In this document: positions 41,176 through 49,632 of the stretch, piece after piece
How positions within the stretch are numbered: position 1 is the stretch's first letter
Layout of the letters: each line of letters starts with the position of its first letter
NCBI GenBank assembly: GCA_964574325.1
Contig: CAZNMY010000002.1
Location: 124,001 to 188,000 of the forward strand
Length of the DNA: 64,000 nt
Reading direction: 5' to 3'
From: CAMDPA01 sp964574325
Lineage (GTDB): Bacteria; Pseudomonadota; Alphaproteobacteria; Rhizobiales; Hyphomicrobiaceae
Made by a program: the position numbers and the translations under genes
Notes under the pieces: model-generated
The model's database searches: none
What the model was told of the DNA's origin: nothing
What the model saw: only the letters and a program-made list of their open reading frames with translations

Positions 41176-41993
41176 CCGTCATTCGCCTGCAGCCTTTCAT
41201 CGCCGAGGCCGAACGTCGGCTTGCCGACGCTGGCATTCCCGAACCGCATGGTGAAGCGGTGACACTGGTGCAATTGGCGATGGCCTTCCACGGGACCAAC
41301 GCGCACCGTTCGCTCGACGAACTGGTGGAAGGCGCTATCACCGAGCGCGAAGCGCGCCGTTCCCTCGCACGCATTGCTGGCTTCAAACATTTTAACGGCT
41401 TGCCGCTGCAGCTCGACGATGACGTCTATGAACCGTGCGCCAGCAGTGAACGGCTGCTCGAACACGCACTGGCCTTTGCCTCGACGCGCACGCAAGCCCT
41501 CCGCATTCTCGACCTTGGCACCGGTTCCGGTAACCTGCTGGTGGCGGCGCTGCGTGCGCTGCCCGACGCAATCGGCGTCGGTGTCGATTGCAAAGCTGCG
41601 GCGGTCGCCTTGGCGCGGCGCAACGCGCATAGGCACGGCATATCCAATCGCTGCGTGTTTCTCGAAGGTGATGCGCACGCGCTGAACTTGGCGGAATTCG
41701 ATATGGTGCTATCCACGTTGCCGTGGGTTCCGACCGGTCAGCTAGACGATTTGATGCCGGAGGTTCGGCTTTACGACCCCGTTGAATCGTTGGACGGCGG
41801 GGCCGATGGCCTCGATCATTTTCGCCGCTTGGCGAAGTCCCTGCATAGGCTGCTCAGGCCACAAGGCGCGGCGTTCGTGCAAGTTGGCTATGAGCGGCAC
41901 GCGGCGGCGCAAGCTCTATTCGCCCGCGCTGGTGCGGTCACGGTGCTGCGCGATGGCTACGGCTTCCCGATGGGATTGCAGGTAGAAGGATGA
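41172..41993 (+). CDS. Class I SAM-dependent methyltransferase, RiPP tailoring
   Basis: 273 residues from GTG 41172 overlapping the maturase stop. ILDLGTGSGNLLVAALRALP is motif I, VDCKAAAVALARRNAHRHG motif II, and STLPWVPTG stands where PrmC/HemK enzymes have NPPY. An N-terminal helical domain of about 90 residues precedes the catalytic part, as in PrmC. It probably N- or O-methylates the mature peptide, but the target could also be another peptide or protein. Fourth gene of the RiPP operon. Confidence 0.75.
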   Translation: MTVIRLQPFIAEAERRLADAGIPEPHGEAVTLVQLAMAFHGTNAHRSLDELVEGAITEREARRSLARIAGFKHFNGLPLQLDDDVYEPCASSERLLEHALAFASTRTQALRILDLGTGSGNLLVAALRALPDAIGVGVDCKAAAVALARRNAHRHGISNRCVFLEGDAHALNLAEFDMVLSTLPWVPTGQLDDLMPEVRLYDPVESLDGGADGLDHFRRLAKSLHRLLRPQGAAFVQVGYERHAAAQALFARAGAVTVLRDGYGFPMGLQVEG

Positions 41994-42059
41994 CTTGCGA
42001 TTGATGTATGTGATCAAGCGCAAGGGCCTGCAAGCGATCATGTGAAGAGGGCGAGGTCG

Positions 42060-43019
42060 ATGAACGGTTCCCCGCAGCAAAGTCTAAGTCAACCCTTGGA
42101 AGCACTCGTCCGCGAGTTTGCTGATTGGTGGGCGAAGCGCGGCAAGGAACTCGATTCGGCGAATGAAGTTCGCGAGCCACTGTATCACTACACCGACATG
42201 GGTGGTCTTATCGGGATCGTCAGCAATGAACAGATGTGGTTCACCAGTATCTTCCACCTGAACGATCCCAGCGAACTTGGCTACGGCGTCGAAATGGCGC
42301 TCGATATTTTGCGGGAACACGGTGAGCGAGGCGATGCTGCTGTGCGGGCATTCTGCGCGTGGGCATCACACGTCCTCGTCAAGGCCGGAGGAGAGATCTT
42401 CGACTTTTATGTCGCCAGCTTCAGTCAGGCCGACAACGATCTGGGGCAATGGCGCGCCTATGCGGACAATGGAAGGGGCGTCGCGATCGGTCTTTCCCCG
42501 CAGCTCTTCGAAGTCGTTGCGGAACAGCGCGCGCTCGGCGCAGCCGACAAGACCATGGCCGCTCACGTGATCTATGATCGAGCGGTGTGCGAACGGAACT
42601 TCACGGAGGCCATTCAGCTAGCGACTGAAATCATCGTTCGCGGACAAGCACATGCTACGTCGAAGCTAGAGCGAGAAGAATTTGGCAAAGCGGTAGCGCG
42701 AGAATTGGCGGTGCCATTGTTCACCTACGCGATCACGTGCAAAGACAAAGCCTATGCCCATGAGCGAGAGACACGGCTGCTAATTGTCAATGATCGCGCC
42801 AAGCTGGACCCGATCATTGATTTCCGAACTCGTGGCGCGAACCTCGTCCCTTACGTCCGCAGCACCATGCGGGTGCGCGCGTTGGGAGCAATGACCAAGA
42901 TAATGGTTGGCCCGGCAGCGGACGATCTTGCTGAGCATGCCGTGCAATCGCTTCTCCGTCGGCATAAGCTGCCACCCGATATCGTACAGAAGTCAGAGAT
43001 TCCCTATACGGCCCGATAG
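42060..43019 (+). CDS. DUF2971 protein
   Basis: 319 residues from ATG 42060. It shows LYHYTDMGGLIGIVSNEQMWFTSIFHLNDPSEL near residues 40-75 and FYVASFSQADNDLGQWRAYADNGRGVAIG near 120, the two diagnostic blocks of DUF2971. Such proteins are common in phage-defence and mobile cargo. It lies 66 bases after the methyltransferase but may be independent of the RiPP operon. No reaction is known. Confidence 0.8.
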   Translation: MNGSPQQSLSQPLEALVREFADWWAKRGKELDSANEVREPLYHYTDMGGLIGIVSNEQMWFTSIFHLNDPSELGYGVEMALDILREHGERGDAAVRAFCAWASHVLVKAGGEIFDFYVASFSQADNDLGQWRAYADNGRGVAIGLSPQLFEVVAEQRALGAADKTMAAHVIYDRAVCERNFTEAIQLATEIIVRGQAHATSKLEREEFGKAVARELAVPLFTYAITCKDKAYAHERETRLLIVNDRAKLDPIIDFRTRGANLVPYVRSTMRVRALGAMTKIMVGPAADDLAEHAVQSLLRRHKLPPDIVQKSEIPYTAR

Positions 43020-43110
43020 CCGCTGCTTGTTGCACGTAGCTTAGGCCGTTTGAAGGTGCGTGGCTTACCCGCTTGCGCTCGCTAACGCTGTCGCGGCGGG
43101 CTTGTTGCTG

Positions 43111-43470
43111 TCACCGTGGTGCCGGAAACTTCCAGCAGGTCGCCACGTGCGCCATTCCGATGGCCGGATAGTAGGATTCCGCCGCTGGCGCGGATACCAA
43201 GTACAACGTCGTTTCAAGCCCCGCGGCCTGGTGCGCTTCCTGGATAAGGTGCCGGCCACTGCCTTTGCCCTGATAGGCTTCATGAACCGCCAGGTCCGAC
43301 AAGTAGGTCGCAAACGCGAGATCTGAAATCGCGCGGGCGATGCCGACGATTTTTTGTTCGTCGCGTGCGGTGATGATGACCACCCTCAGGTAATCTTCAA
43401 AGCGTTTAATGCGGTCGATGATGCCTGCGCGGGCGCGTTTGCAGCGAAGCTGATGCAAACGGACGAACAT
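43111..43470 (-). pseudogene. Truncated GNAT acetyltransferase remnant
   Basis: The last 90 residues read VVIITARDEQKIVGIARAISDLAFATYLSDLAVHEAYQGKGSGRHLI and ALYLVSAPAAESYYPAIGM, the acetyl-CoA-binding core of a GNAT. The N-terminal 50 residues expected ahead of it are absent or garbled (Lys/Arg-rich sequence instead). It therefore looks like a gene missing its start. The next 260 bases (43471-43732) hold no supported gene. Confidence 0.55.
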
Positions 43471-43732
43471 TGGGCATCGTGTGGCGGGTGTGCAAGCGAA
43501 TGCGTCACTGGCCAAGGCAGTGGATGGTTTGCGGATGATGATCAAGGTGATCAGCGCGACAAGCTTGTTCATGGAATACAACGGCGATTTGCTGGTCGAG
43601 CGTCCCGGTTTCGAGGTGGCGAAAACCCGGCGCGCTGAGTTGAGCGGGTTCATCGAGCGTGTCGCCATCACCCGGTGCGCGCAGCAAAAACCGCCCTTGC
43701 ACAAATTGGGTGCTAGCGGATAATATTAGGTT

Positions 43733-43888
43733 GTGAACCCGTGGGACAAGACAACGGCAGTTGAGACAGCAGTCGAAGAAGAGAAGCTTTCAAGTCGAGG
43801 CTACTTTTGGTTTGGCTGCGTCATGGGCGTTGTCTGGACGCTCGAGATCGTCGCCACCTTGCGGTTCATTTACAAGCTCATCGTCTGA
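43733..43888 (+). CDS. Small membrane protein, 51 aa
   Basis: GTG 43733 to TGA 43888. An acidic N-terminus of 20 residues is followed by one hydrophobic span (YFWFGCVMGVVWTLEIVATL). Single-pass inner-membrane topology is likely. No clear ribosome binding site is seen and the function is unknown. Confidence 0.4.
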   Translation: MNPWDKTTAVETAVEEEKLSSRGYFWFGCVMGVVWTLEIVATLRFIYKLIV

Positions 43889-43940
43889 GCGTGCCGACAT
43901 GGTTCGCACCTACGCTAAGTGACCCCGAACGCTTTTCGCC

Positions 43941-44175
43941 ATGGATAAAGGCGTGCCATATCCGAAGTCGGAACCGCCTTCTGCGACTGAACGCAACGCG
44001 GTGCGTCACACCCTGCTCAGCATGGAGGTCGGCGACAGCGTGTTTTCGACCGATCAAGTCATCCACAACCGTATCAAGTTTGCAGGCCGTAGTTCGCCTT
44101 GGCGAGGAACGGGGCAAAGTTGCGATCGCAGTCGAGCGAGCATTGATGCTCGACAGTGAAGACGAGCACGCGTAG
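43941..44175 (+). pseudogene. Frameshifted small hypothetical gene
   Basis: ATG 43941 opens MDKGVPYPKSEPPSATERN and runs through MEVGDSVFSTDQVIHNRIKFAG; after that the sense passes to another frame as RLGEERGKVAIAVERALML and stops at 44175. Loss of one or two bases near 44090 would explain it. The rejoined protein, about 78 residues, looks like the short MDKGxPxPK proteins of alphaproteobacterial phages. Read as one broken gene. Confidence 0.4.
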
Positions 44176-44298
44176 TCCGAAGCGGCGATTGCTTATTGCA
44201 AGGCCAAAGAACGTGATATCACCTTGATCCTTCCATGATTTCTTTCGATCTGTACGTTGCGACCGCAATCCTCATCCGTGACATGACGGATGGGCATT

Positions 44299-44532
44299 AT
44301 GAAGAAGCCGCGAGCCGCAGAACTGGAAGTCGTCATTGAATGGGGCAGTCGCCGCACTGGCGCTGCACACTCTTCATCGGCGTCTGATGTGACGCGCGGG
44401 GATGTGCTTGAATTGGCACGGGCACTGGGGCGGCTGGCAGCCCGGCGAGATCTTGAAGCCGCACAACACGCGGGTGAGTGCCTGAGTTCTGCCGGTATGC
44501 AAGGTACAATGTCTGAGTTGGAGCCAACGTGA
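44299..44532 (+). CDS. Hypothetical protein, 77 aa
   Basis: ATG 44299. Helical start (KKPRAAELEVVIEWGSRRTG) and an Ala-rich helix DVLELARALGRLAARRDLEAA. It is 28 bases upstream of the serine recombinase on the same strand, where small partner proteins of unknown function are usual. No family recognised. Confidence 0.45.
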   Translation: MKKPRAAELEVVIEWGSRRTGAAHSSSASDVTRGDVLELARALGRLAARRDLEAAQHAGECLSSAGMQGTMSELEPT

Positions 44533-44560
44533 GCGGCTCGGCCATCGCGGAGTGAGCCTG

Positions 44561-46126
44561 ATGCGCGCTGCAATCTATGCCAGATTTTCGAGTGAGTTGC
44601 AGGACGCGCGCTCAATCACCGACCAGGTGGCCCAGGCTCGTAAGTATGTCGAAACCCGCGGAATGAAGGCCTCCGGCATCTATGAGGATGCTGGCATCTC
44701 CGGCGCTTCGGTCATCAACCGGCCTGGCCTGCAACGGTTGCTTGCCGACGCCGCCGCCGAAAAATTCGATGTCCTGGTCACGGAGAGCCTGGACCGCCTT
44801 TCGCGCAGCCAGGCGGATATTGCGTCCCTCTACGAGCGGCTTTGCTTCCTTGGAATACGCGTCGAGACACTTGCCGATGGGCATGTCTCGGAAATCCATG
44901 TCGGCCTTAAAGGCACGATGTCGGCGCTGTTCCTCAAAGACCTCGCGCAGAAGACACGTCGTGGGCAGGTGGGACGGGTGAAAGCCGGACGCATCCCTGG
45001 TGGCCGAAGCTACGGCTATGATGTGGTGCCGTCGGGTGATGACCGCGGCCGGCGGCTCATCAACGAACGCGAAGCCGCCATCGTTCGCCGCATCTTTGCA
45101 GAATACGCCGCTGACAATGGCTCGCTGGCGATTGTGAAGGATCTGAACCGGGAAGGTGAGCCGGGCCCCAGCGGCGGCAAATGGAACGTGTCTGCGTTAG
45201 TTGGCTCGGCTAAACGTCGCAATGGACTTCTCAACAACGAACTCTATCGCGGCACCATTGTCTACAACCGCCAGCGCTTCGTGAAAGACCCGGCAACGGG
45301 CAAGCGTGTCTCGCGTCCAAACCCTGAAAGCGAATGGCAGCGGCAGGACGTGCCGGAATTACGCATCGTGTGTGAAGATGTCTGGCATCGTGTGCAGCAG
45401 ATCCGGGCCTCTCGTGGTGGCCCGCGACTGCATGAACGTCGCCGCCCGCAACGCTTGCTATCGGGCCTGATCTACTGCGGATGCTGCGGGGCGAAGTACA
45501 ATGTCGCTACCCGTGACTACATGCGCTGTTCCGCGCGGACCAACAGCGGCACTTGCGATGAAAGCCGCTTGATTAAGATGTCTGAGGTAGAGGGACGGGT
45601 GCTGGCGTCGTTGGAGCGGCATTTGCTTGCGCCTGAAGTCATCGCCGAGGCCCTTGTGGCTTACCGCCAAGAAGTGGAACGCAGCAAAGGCCAGCATGAC
45701 GGTGCCCGGGGGCGGATGGAGACCGAACTGGCGGATCTCGAGCGAAAGCTCTCCCGGTTGCTCCGTATGGTTGAAGACGGCCACGCCGATCCCGCGGTTG
45801 CGGGCCCTCGCCTGAACGAGCTTGCACAACAGAAGCGTGACCTTGCCAGCCGATTGAGCGTGAGGCCCGATGACGCAGCGGCGCCGATGATTACCGATGG
45901 CGGCGCGGGCTACCGCAAGTTGGTTTCTGAACTGAGGGTGGAGTTGGGAGAGGGCAGGGACGGGACCACGGATGCGGCTGCTTTGGTGCGAGGACTTCTT
46001 CATCGCATCGTGGTGAGCCCACGAACGGGCGTCAAAGATCAACTCATTGAAGTTGAGGCAGGATTTGCGCCGATCCGGTCACCGGCTGACCGTTACTGCA
46101 ATGATGGTTGCGGGGGCTGGATTTGA
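44561..46126 (+). CDS. Large serine recombinase
   Basis: 521 residues from ATG 44561 (GGAG 8 bases upstream; GTG 44552 is alternative). The resolvase domain is at residues 1-150 with the catalytic serine in YARFSSELQ and the arginine-rich SLDRLSRSQAD. It is followed by the recombinase domain, a zinc ribbon (CGCCGAKY then CSARTNSGTC), and a coiled coil (LADLERKLSRLLRMVED). Such enzymes integrate and excise without host factors. The last 22 bases of the gene overlap a tRNA-derived att sequence. Confidence 0.88.
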   Translation: MRAAIYARFSSELQDARSITDQVAQARKYVETRGMKASGIYEDAGISGASVINRPGLQRLLADAAAEKFDVLVTESLDRLSRSQADIASLYERLCFLGIRVETLADGHVSEIHVGLKGTMSALFLKDLAQKTRRGQVGRVKAGRIPGGRSYGYDVVPSGDDRGRRLINEREAAIVRRIFAEYAADNGSLAIVKDLNREGEPGPSGGKWNVSALVGSAKRRNGLLNNELYRGTIVYNRQRFVKDPATGKRVSRPNPESEWQRQDVPELRIVCEDVWHRVQQIRASRGGPRLHERRRPQRLLSGLIYCGCCGAKYNVATRDYMRCSARTNSGTCDESRLIKMSEVEGRVLASLERHLLAPEVIAEALVAYRQEVERSKGQHDGARGRMETELADLERKLSRLLRMVEDGHADPAVAGPRLNELAQQKRDLASRLSVRPDDAAAPMITDGGAGYRKLVSELRVELGEGRDGTTDAAALVRGLLHRIVVSPRTGVKDQLIEVEAGFAPIRSPADRYCNDGCGGWI

Positions 46127-46149
46127 ACCAACGACCTTCAGGTTATGAG
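46105..46149 (-). repeat. tRNA-fMet 3' end fragment (att site)
   Basis: The minus strand reads CTCATAACCTGAAGGTC then GGTTCAAATCC and CCCCCGCAACCA, the anticodon loop (CAU) to CCA end of an initiator tRNA-Met gene. The sequence leaves tRNA identity just 5' of the anticodon stem, at 46149. No complete tRNA lies here. A 45-bp copy of a tRNA 3' end next to an integrase gene is the standard product of island integration. Confidence 0.7.
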
Positions 46150-46356
46150 GCGTCGCGGATGCGATATTCATGGATTGTTCTGGACACACATAAACATTGT
46201 TTAACGAAGCATTATCAATGACATATAGTCCCATGTTGTCCGAAGATGTGCGCCTCAAGCCGTGCATTTTTGTGACCCAGGGGTGACCCCGAAAAGTGCT
46301 AATCCCTTCACCTGGCGCGCTTATTTTCGCGAGGCCAAAAGTGGAGGTGCAAGAAA

Positions 46357-47763
46357 GTGCTGAAAAACCTGACAAACCGCTTCTGCGAGTGCGTGACGAC
46401 GACCAAGCTTCGGGAAGAGTTTCGCGATCAAACGGTACGTGGATTACAGCTCCGCGTGACCAAGGCCGGCATCAAGACGTGGACCTTCCGCTACCGCCGC
46501 CAAAGCGACGCGCAATTGCAGCGCCTCACGCTCGGTCTCTTCCCGGTGATGGGCCTCGCGGAGGCGCGCACTCGTGCGCTTGAAGAAGGCACCAAGGCGG
46601 CGCGTGGCGGCGACCCGGCCGACGAGGTCAAGCGGCGCAAGGAAGCCGACACGTTCAAGGAACTGGCCGACGATTGGCTCGAACGCCATGCGGTGCCGAA
46701 CAAGGGGGCCAAGGCGGTCCGCGACGACCGGTCCATGCTGGAGCGGCACATCCTGCCGGAGATCGGCAAGATGAAGATCGCGGAAATCCGCAAGCGCGAC
46801 GTGCTGCGCATGCTCGATGTAGTGGTCGCCAAATCGGATACGCGCGGCCCGGACTCCAAGACGAGGGGTAAGCAAAAGCGGAACGAGAAAAAGCCGGAGA
46901 AGCCGAAAGCCCCTCGCCGCCTGTCGCATCGTCCGAACCGGGTGTTCGAACTGACGCGCGCGATCTTCCGCTGGGCGGTTAGCCGCGACATCCTGCAAAT
47001 CGACCCGACCTATATGCTGAAGGCGCCGATCAAACGCGAGAAGGAACGCGAGCGTGTGCTCGACCCCGACGAAATCCGGCGCCTGTGGAGCGTGCTCGAC
47101 CGCGCACCGGTCGTGCGCCGGGGCAACAAGGGCGTGCCGCGCGGCCAATCCGTGCTCGGTCCTGACGATGTGCCGATGACGAAAGCTGTGGCGCTGGTGT
47201 TGAAGCTGGCGCTGGCCACCGGCCAACGCATTGGTGAGGTGTCCGGCATCCATAAGAGCGAGCTGAACCTCGAAGGCCCGTTACCGATGTGGATGATCCC
47301 CGGCGAGCGCTGCAAGAACGGCAAGGCGAACCGCGTGCCGCTGTCACCGATCGCGGTGTCGCTGATCAAGCAGGCGATCGCGCTCAACGAAACCAGCGTG
47401 TGGGTGTTCCCCGGCGCCCTCGGCGACGACAGCGCCATGGACCCGCACGCCCCGACCAAGGCGGTGGAACGCGCCCGTAAGATGATTGCCATCGGCGACT
47501 TCCGCGCTCACGATCTCCGTCGCACGGCCGCGACCGGCATGGCCGAAGCCGGCATCAACCCACACACGATCTCGCTGGTGCTGAATCACATCAGCGCGCG
47601 CAAGGGCACGATCACCGGCCGCGTCTACGTGCAGTACAGCTACGACCGCGAGAAGCGTGACGCGCTCCTGGCCTGGGGAACGCGCTTGGTTGAAATCCTC
47701 GCTGAAACAGCGGCTCGTTCGGACGTTGGGGGTGCCGCGCACGTCGAAAATGTTGCCGCATAA
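46357..47763 (+). CDS. P4-type tyrosine integrase
   Basis: 468 residues. The N-terminal DUF4102 domain (RGLQLRVTKAGIKTWTFRYR ... LTLGLFPVMGLAEARTRA) recognises arm-type sites. Catalytic residues: Arg in TGQRIGEVSG, HDLRRTAATG, LNHISARKG region and Tyr in VYVQYSYDREKR. It lies 208 bases from the tRNA-fMet fragment and reads away from it, as expected for an island integrase. A Lys/Arg-rich insert (residues 165-195) is unusual for the family. Confidence 0.9.
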   Translation: MLKNLTNRFCECVTTTKLREEFRDQTVRGLQLRVTKAGIKTWTFRYRRQSDAQLQRLTLGLFPVMGLAEARTRALEEGTKAARGGDPADEVKRRKEADTFKELADDWLERHAVPNKGAKAVRDDRSMLERHILPEIGKMKIAEIRKRDVLRMLDVVVAKSDTRGPDSKTRGKQKRNEKKPEKPKAPRRLSHRPNRVFELTRAIFRWAVSRDILQIDPTYMLKAPIKREKERERVLDPDEIRRLWSVLDRAPVVRRGNKGVPRGQSVLGPDDVPMTKAVALVLKLALATGQRIGEVSGIHKSELNLEGPLPMWMIPGERCKNGKANRVPLSPIAVSLIKQAIALNETSVWVFPGALGDDSAMDPHAPTKAVERARKMIAIGDFRAHDLRRTAATGMAEAGINPHTISLVLNHISARKGTITGRVYVQYSYDREKRDALLAWGTRLVEILAETAARSDVGGAAHVENVAA

Positions 47764-48054
47764 AAAAATATCCCGTGCAATATGGATGAGAAAGTCGCGT
47801 TTTCTCGCTGTTTATCGGTGGTTTTAACTGGTTGTTAAGGCGGGCAACCTACTCATAAACGTCAGAACTGACGGCATGATCTTGGCTCGACGGCGTCAAA
47901 CGCAAAAATCGAGACCAAACGACGGGCGAACTGCGCCCCTAAACCACTCTCGCAACGCGCGACGGGCGGTAATTTTTCGTTAACAAATCCGCCGCAATCT
48001 CCTCTCGTCACCGGGCAAACCTGCCTCGTGCGCCAACCGCCAGAGGAGATGACG
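47764..48054. other. Intergenic region after the integrase
   Basis: 291 bases; the first 100 are AT-rich, then GC-rich. I see no RNA gene. It should hold the promoter of the AlpA-like gene. The upstream region of P4-type integrases often contains recombination-directionality sites, but none is identifiable here. Confidence 0.3.
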
Positions 48055-48189
48055 ATGACCTCGATATTCCATCCCATGTGCGCAGTGAAGGCTGCGCGAG
48101 AGCTGATGTCCGTTTTCGTGCCGCTTGCGGCGGCACGGACGGATTCGGAGGGGGCTCGAGCATGGGGTGACGGGAATGGATGGAAGTGA
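48055..48189 (+). CDS. Possible small leader protein, 44 aa
   Basis: ATG 48055 follows AGAGGAGATGACG, a strong ribosome binding site (ATG 48049 is also in frame). The product (MTSIFHPMCAVKAARELMSVF then an Ala/Gly-rich tail) has no known relatives. Its end overlaps the AlpA-like start. It may serve translation of that gene. Confidence 0.4.
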   Translation: MTSIFHPMCAVKAARELMSVFVPLAAARTDSEGARAWGDGNGWK

Positions 48190-48508
48190 TTGGACGCGTG
48201 AGCCGACCGACTGGGCCAACGAGAAGTTCATGACGATCCACGCCGTCATAGAAGACGTAGGCCTGTGTAAATCGAAGATCCACGTCATGATGGCCGAGGG
48301 CAAGTTCCCCAAGCAGTTCAAGGTCGATAGCCGGTCGTTCTGGCTCAGATCGCAAGTGGCTGCCTGGAAGAAGGCCAAAGTGAAGGAGAACGAGACGCTA
48401 CCCTGGAAGGACAAGTGGATACACATTCCACGGACCAAGGGTGAGAAGCGCGTACCGAAGCCGGTGAAGCCGCCGAAGGATGATCCGACCGACGATTCCT
48501 CCAAGTGA
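48176..48508 (+). CDS. AlpA-like regulator
   Basis: 110 residues from ATG 48176. FMTIHAVIEDVGLCKSKIHVMMAEGKFPKQFKV and FWLRSQVAAWKKA follow the AlpA/excisionase winged-helix order (S-x-x-x-I-Y-x-x-x-x-x-G-x-F-P ... W-x-x-x-E-V-x-x-W). AlpA proteins control excision or transcription of P4-like integrase islands. A Lys/Pro-rich C-terminus is added. A rho-independent terminator follows 9 bases after the stop. Confidence 0.7.
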   Translation: MDGSDWTREPTDWANEKFMTIHAVIEDVGLCKSKIHVMMAEGKFPKQFKVDSRSFWLRSQVAAWKKAKVKENETLPWKDKWIHIPRTKGEKRVPKPVKPPKDDPTDDSSK

Positions 48509-48516
48509 CGCAAGAG

Positions 48517-48549
48517 AGCCCGCTCGACGTAACAGTCGGCGGGCTTTTT
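48517..48549 (+). terminator. Rho-independent terminator
   Basis: AGCCCGC (48517-48523) pairs with GCGGGCT (48539-48545), and a run of five T follows, just after the AlpA-like gene. Clear and strong. Confidence 0.85.
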
Positions 48550-48686
48550 GCTGCCTCACGCTTCCATCCGTCACCTTCCAAGATCGCCAACGTGGCGCTT
48601 CAGTTCGGATTGTCAGCCGCTTCTCTGCGCGACTAGACAGCCACAGTACGCGCGAACATAATAAGAACAACTGATTCGGAGACATC

Positions 48687-49187
48687 ATGGCCCACGACGG
48701 GCGAGCGATAGCGAATTTCGTGCTCGACCAGTGTGCTGGCGCGGGTGTCGGCGTGACGCCGCTGGCGTTGCAGAAGATCGTCTATTTCTGCCATGTCTGG
48801 TGCCTGATCGAACTGGGTACGCCGCTGGTGCGTCACCAATTCGAGGCCTGGGAACACGGCCCGGTGCTCCAGTATTTATATAGGGAATTTAAACGGTTCG
48901 GCGCAGCGCCGATCGCGTCACGCGCGCTACGGAACAACCCGGCGACCGGTAGAGCGGAGGCGGTGCCGTATGATCTGGATCAAGCGACCCGTGAGCTCCT
49001 GATGCGCGTCGTGGCGATCTATAGCCGGATGACGCCGAGCACACTGCGCGAACTCTCGCACGCCGAGTACGGGCCATGGCACCGGGTCTGGCACCATGGC
49101 GGCAAGATCAATCCCGGCATGCGCATCGACGACCGCGACATTGTGCGGTTCTATTCGAGCGCACCGCGCGCCTCGACCTTGCAGTGA
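48687..49187 (+). CDS. Panacea-domain (SocA-like) antitoxin protein
   Basis: 166 residues from ATG 48687 with GGAG 8 bases upstream. AIANFVLDQ, then LALQKIVYFCHVWCL and FEAWEHGPVLQYLY, the Panacea (DUF4065) pattern. Panacea antitoxins are found next to many different toxins and in phage-defence islands. A toxin pair is not obvious: the next genes are HigB and a HigA fusion with their own promoter. It may control or be part of that locus. Confidence 0.8.
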   Translation: MAHDGRAIANFVLDQCAGAGVGVTPLALQKIVYFCHVWCLIELGTPLVRHQFEAWEHGPVLQYLYREFKRFGAAPIASRALRNNPATGRAEAVPYDLDQATRELLMRVVAIYSRMTPSTLRELSHAEYGPWHRVWHHGGKINPGMRIDDRDIVRFYSSAPRASTLQ

Positions 49188-49254
49188 CGCAGCAGGTTTT
49201 CCACACCCCTGCATGGCTTCTGCTGGACAAATCCCGTCAACGGTCCTATTAACA

Positions 49255-49301
49255 CTCCCAAAATGGGAGTCGTTGACATGATCCCATATGGGGACTATAG
49301 A
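49255..49301 (+). promoter_or_regulatory. HigBA promoter and operator
   Basis: TTGACA (49273-49278), 17 bases, TATAGA (49296-49301), a near-consensus promoter. Two palindromes overlap it: CTCCCA-AAA-TGGGAG (49255-49269) before the minus 35 and CCCATATGGG (49283-49292) in the spacer. Binding of the antitoxin to these would block RNA polymerase. Confidence 0.75.
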
Positions 49302-49322
49302 TGAAGCGCTCCGGAGCCGGGC

Positions 49323-49631
49323 ATGCAGATCCTGTCAAAGAAGGCTCTCCGGGACTATTGGGAGGGTTACAATGGCGTCGACCAGCCGGCGTTGGAGCAG
49401 TCCCTTAAGGCTTGGTACCGCGAGGTGAGCAAAGCCCAGTGGAACAACGCCAACGAATTGAAGCAGAAGTACCGCAGTGCGAGCATCCTGGGAAAAGGCA
49501 GGGTCGTTTTCAATATCTGCGGCAACAAGTTCCGGCTGGTGGTCGGGGTCAATTACTCCGTGAAAGTCGTGTACGTGAAGTGGGTCGGAACGCACTCCGA
49601 TTACGACGACATCGACGCGGAGGAGGTGTGA
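49323..49631 (+). CDS. higB: HigB-type toxin
   Basis: 102 residues from ATG 49323. FNICGNKFRLVVGVNY then VYVKWVGTHSDYDDIDAEEV is the diagnostic HigB block of the HigB_toxin family (mRNA interferase). It is followed one base later by a HigA-containing gene. Promoter and operator immediately upstream. Distinct from the Gp49-like HigB at 6068-6418. Confidence 0.85.
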   Translation: MQILSKKALRDYWEGYNGVDQPALEQSLKAWYREVSKAQWNNANELKQKYRSASILGKGRVVFNICGNKFRLVVGVNYSVKVVYVKWVGTHSDYDDIDAEEV

Positions 49632-49632
49632 G

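Noticed and set aside
43481..43723. Plus-strand 80-residue frame opposite the GNAT remnant
   Set aside because: No start signal or family; it lies in decayed DNA.
46105..46149. Complete tRNA gene
   Set aside because: Only the anticodon loop to CCA end is present; the 5' half is missing, so it is an att remnant.
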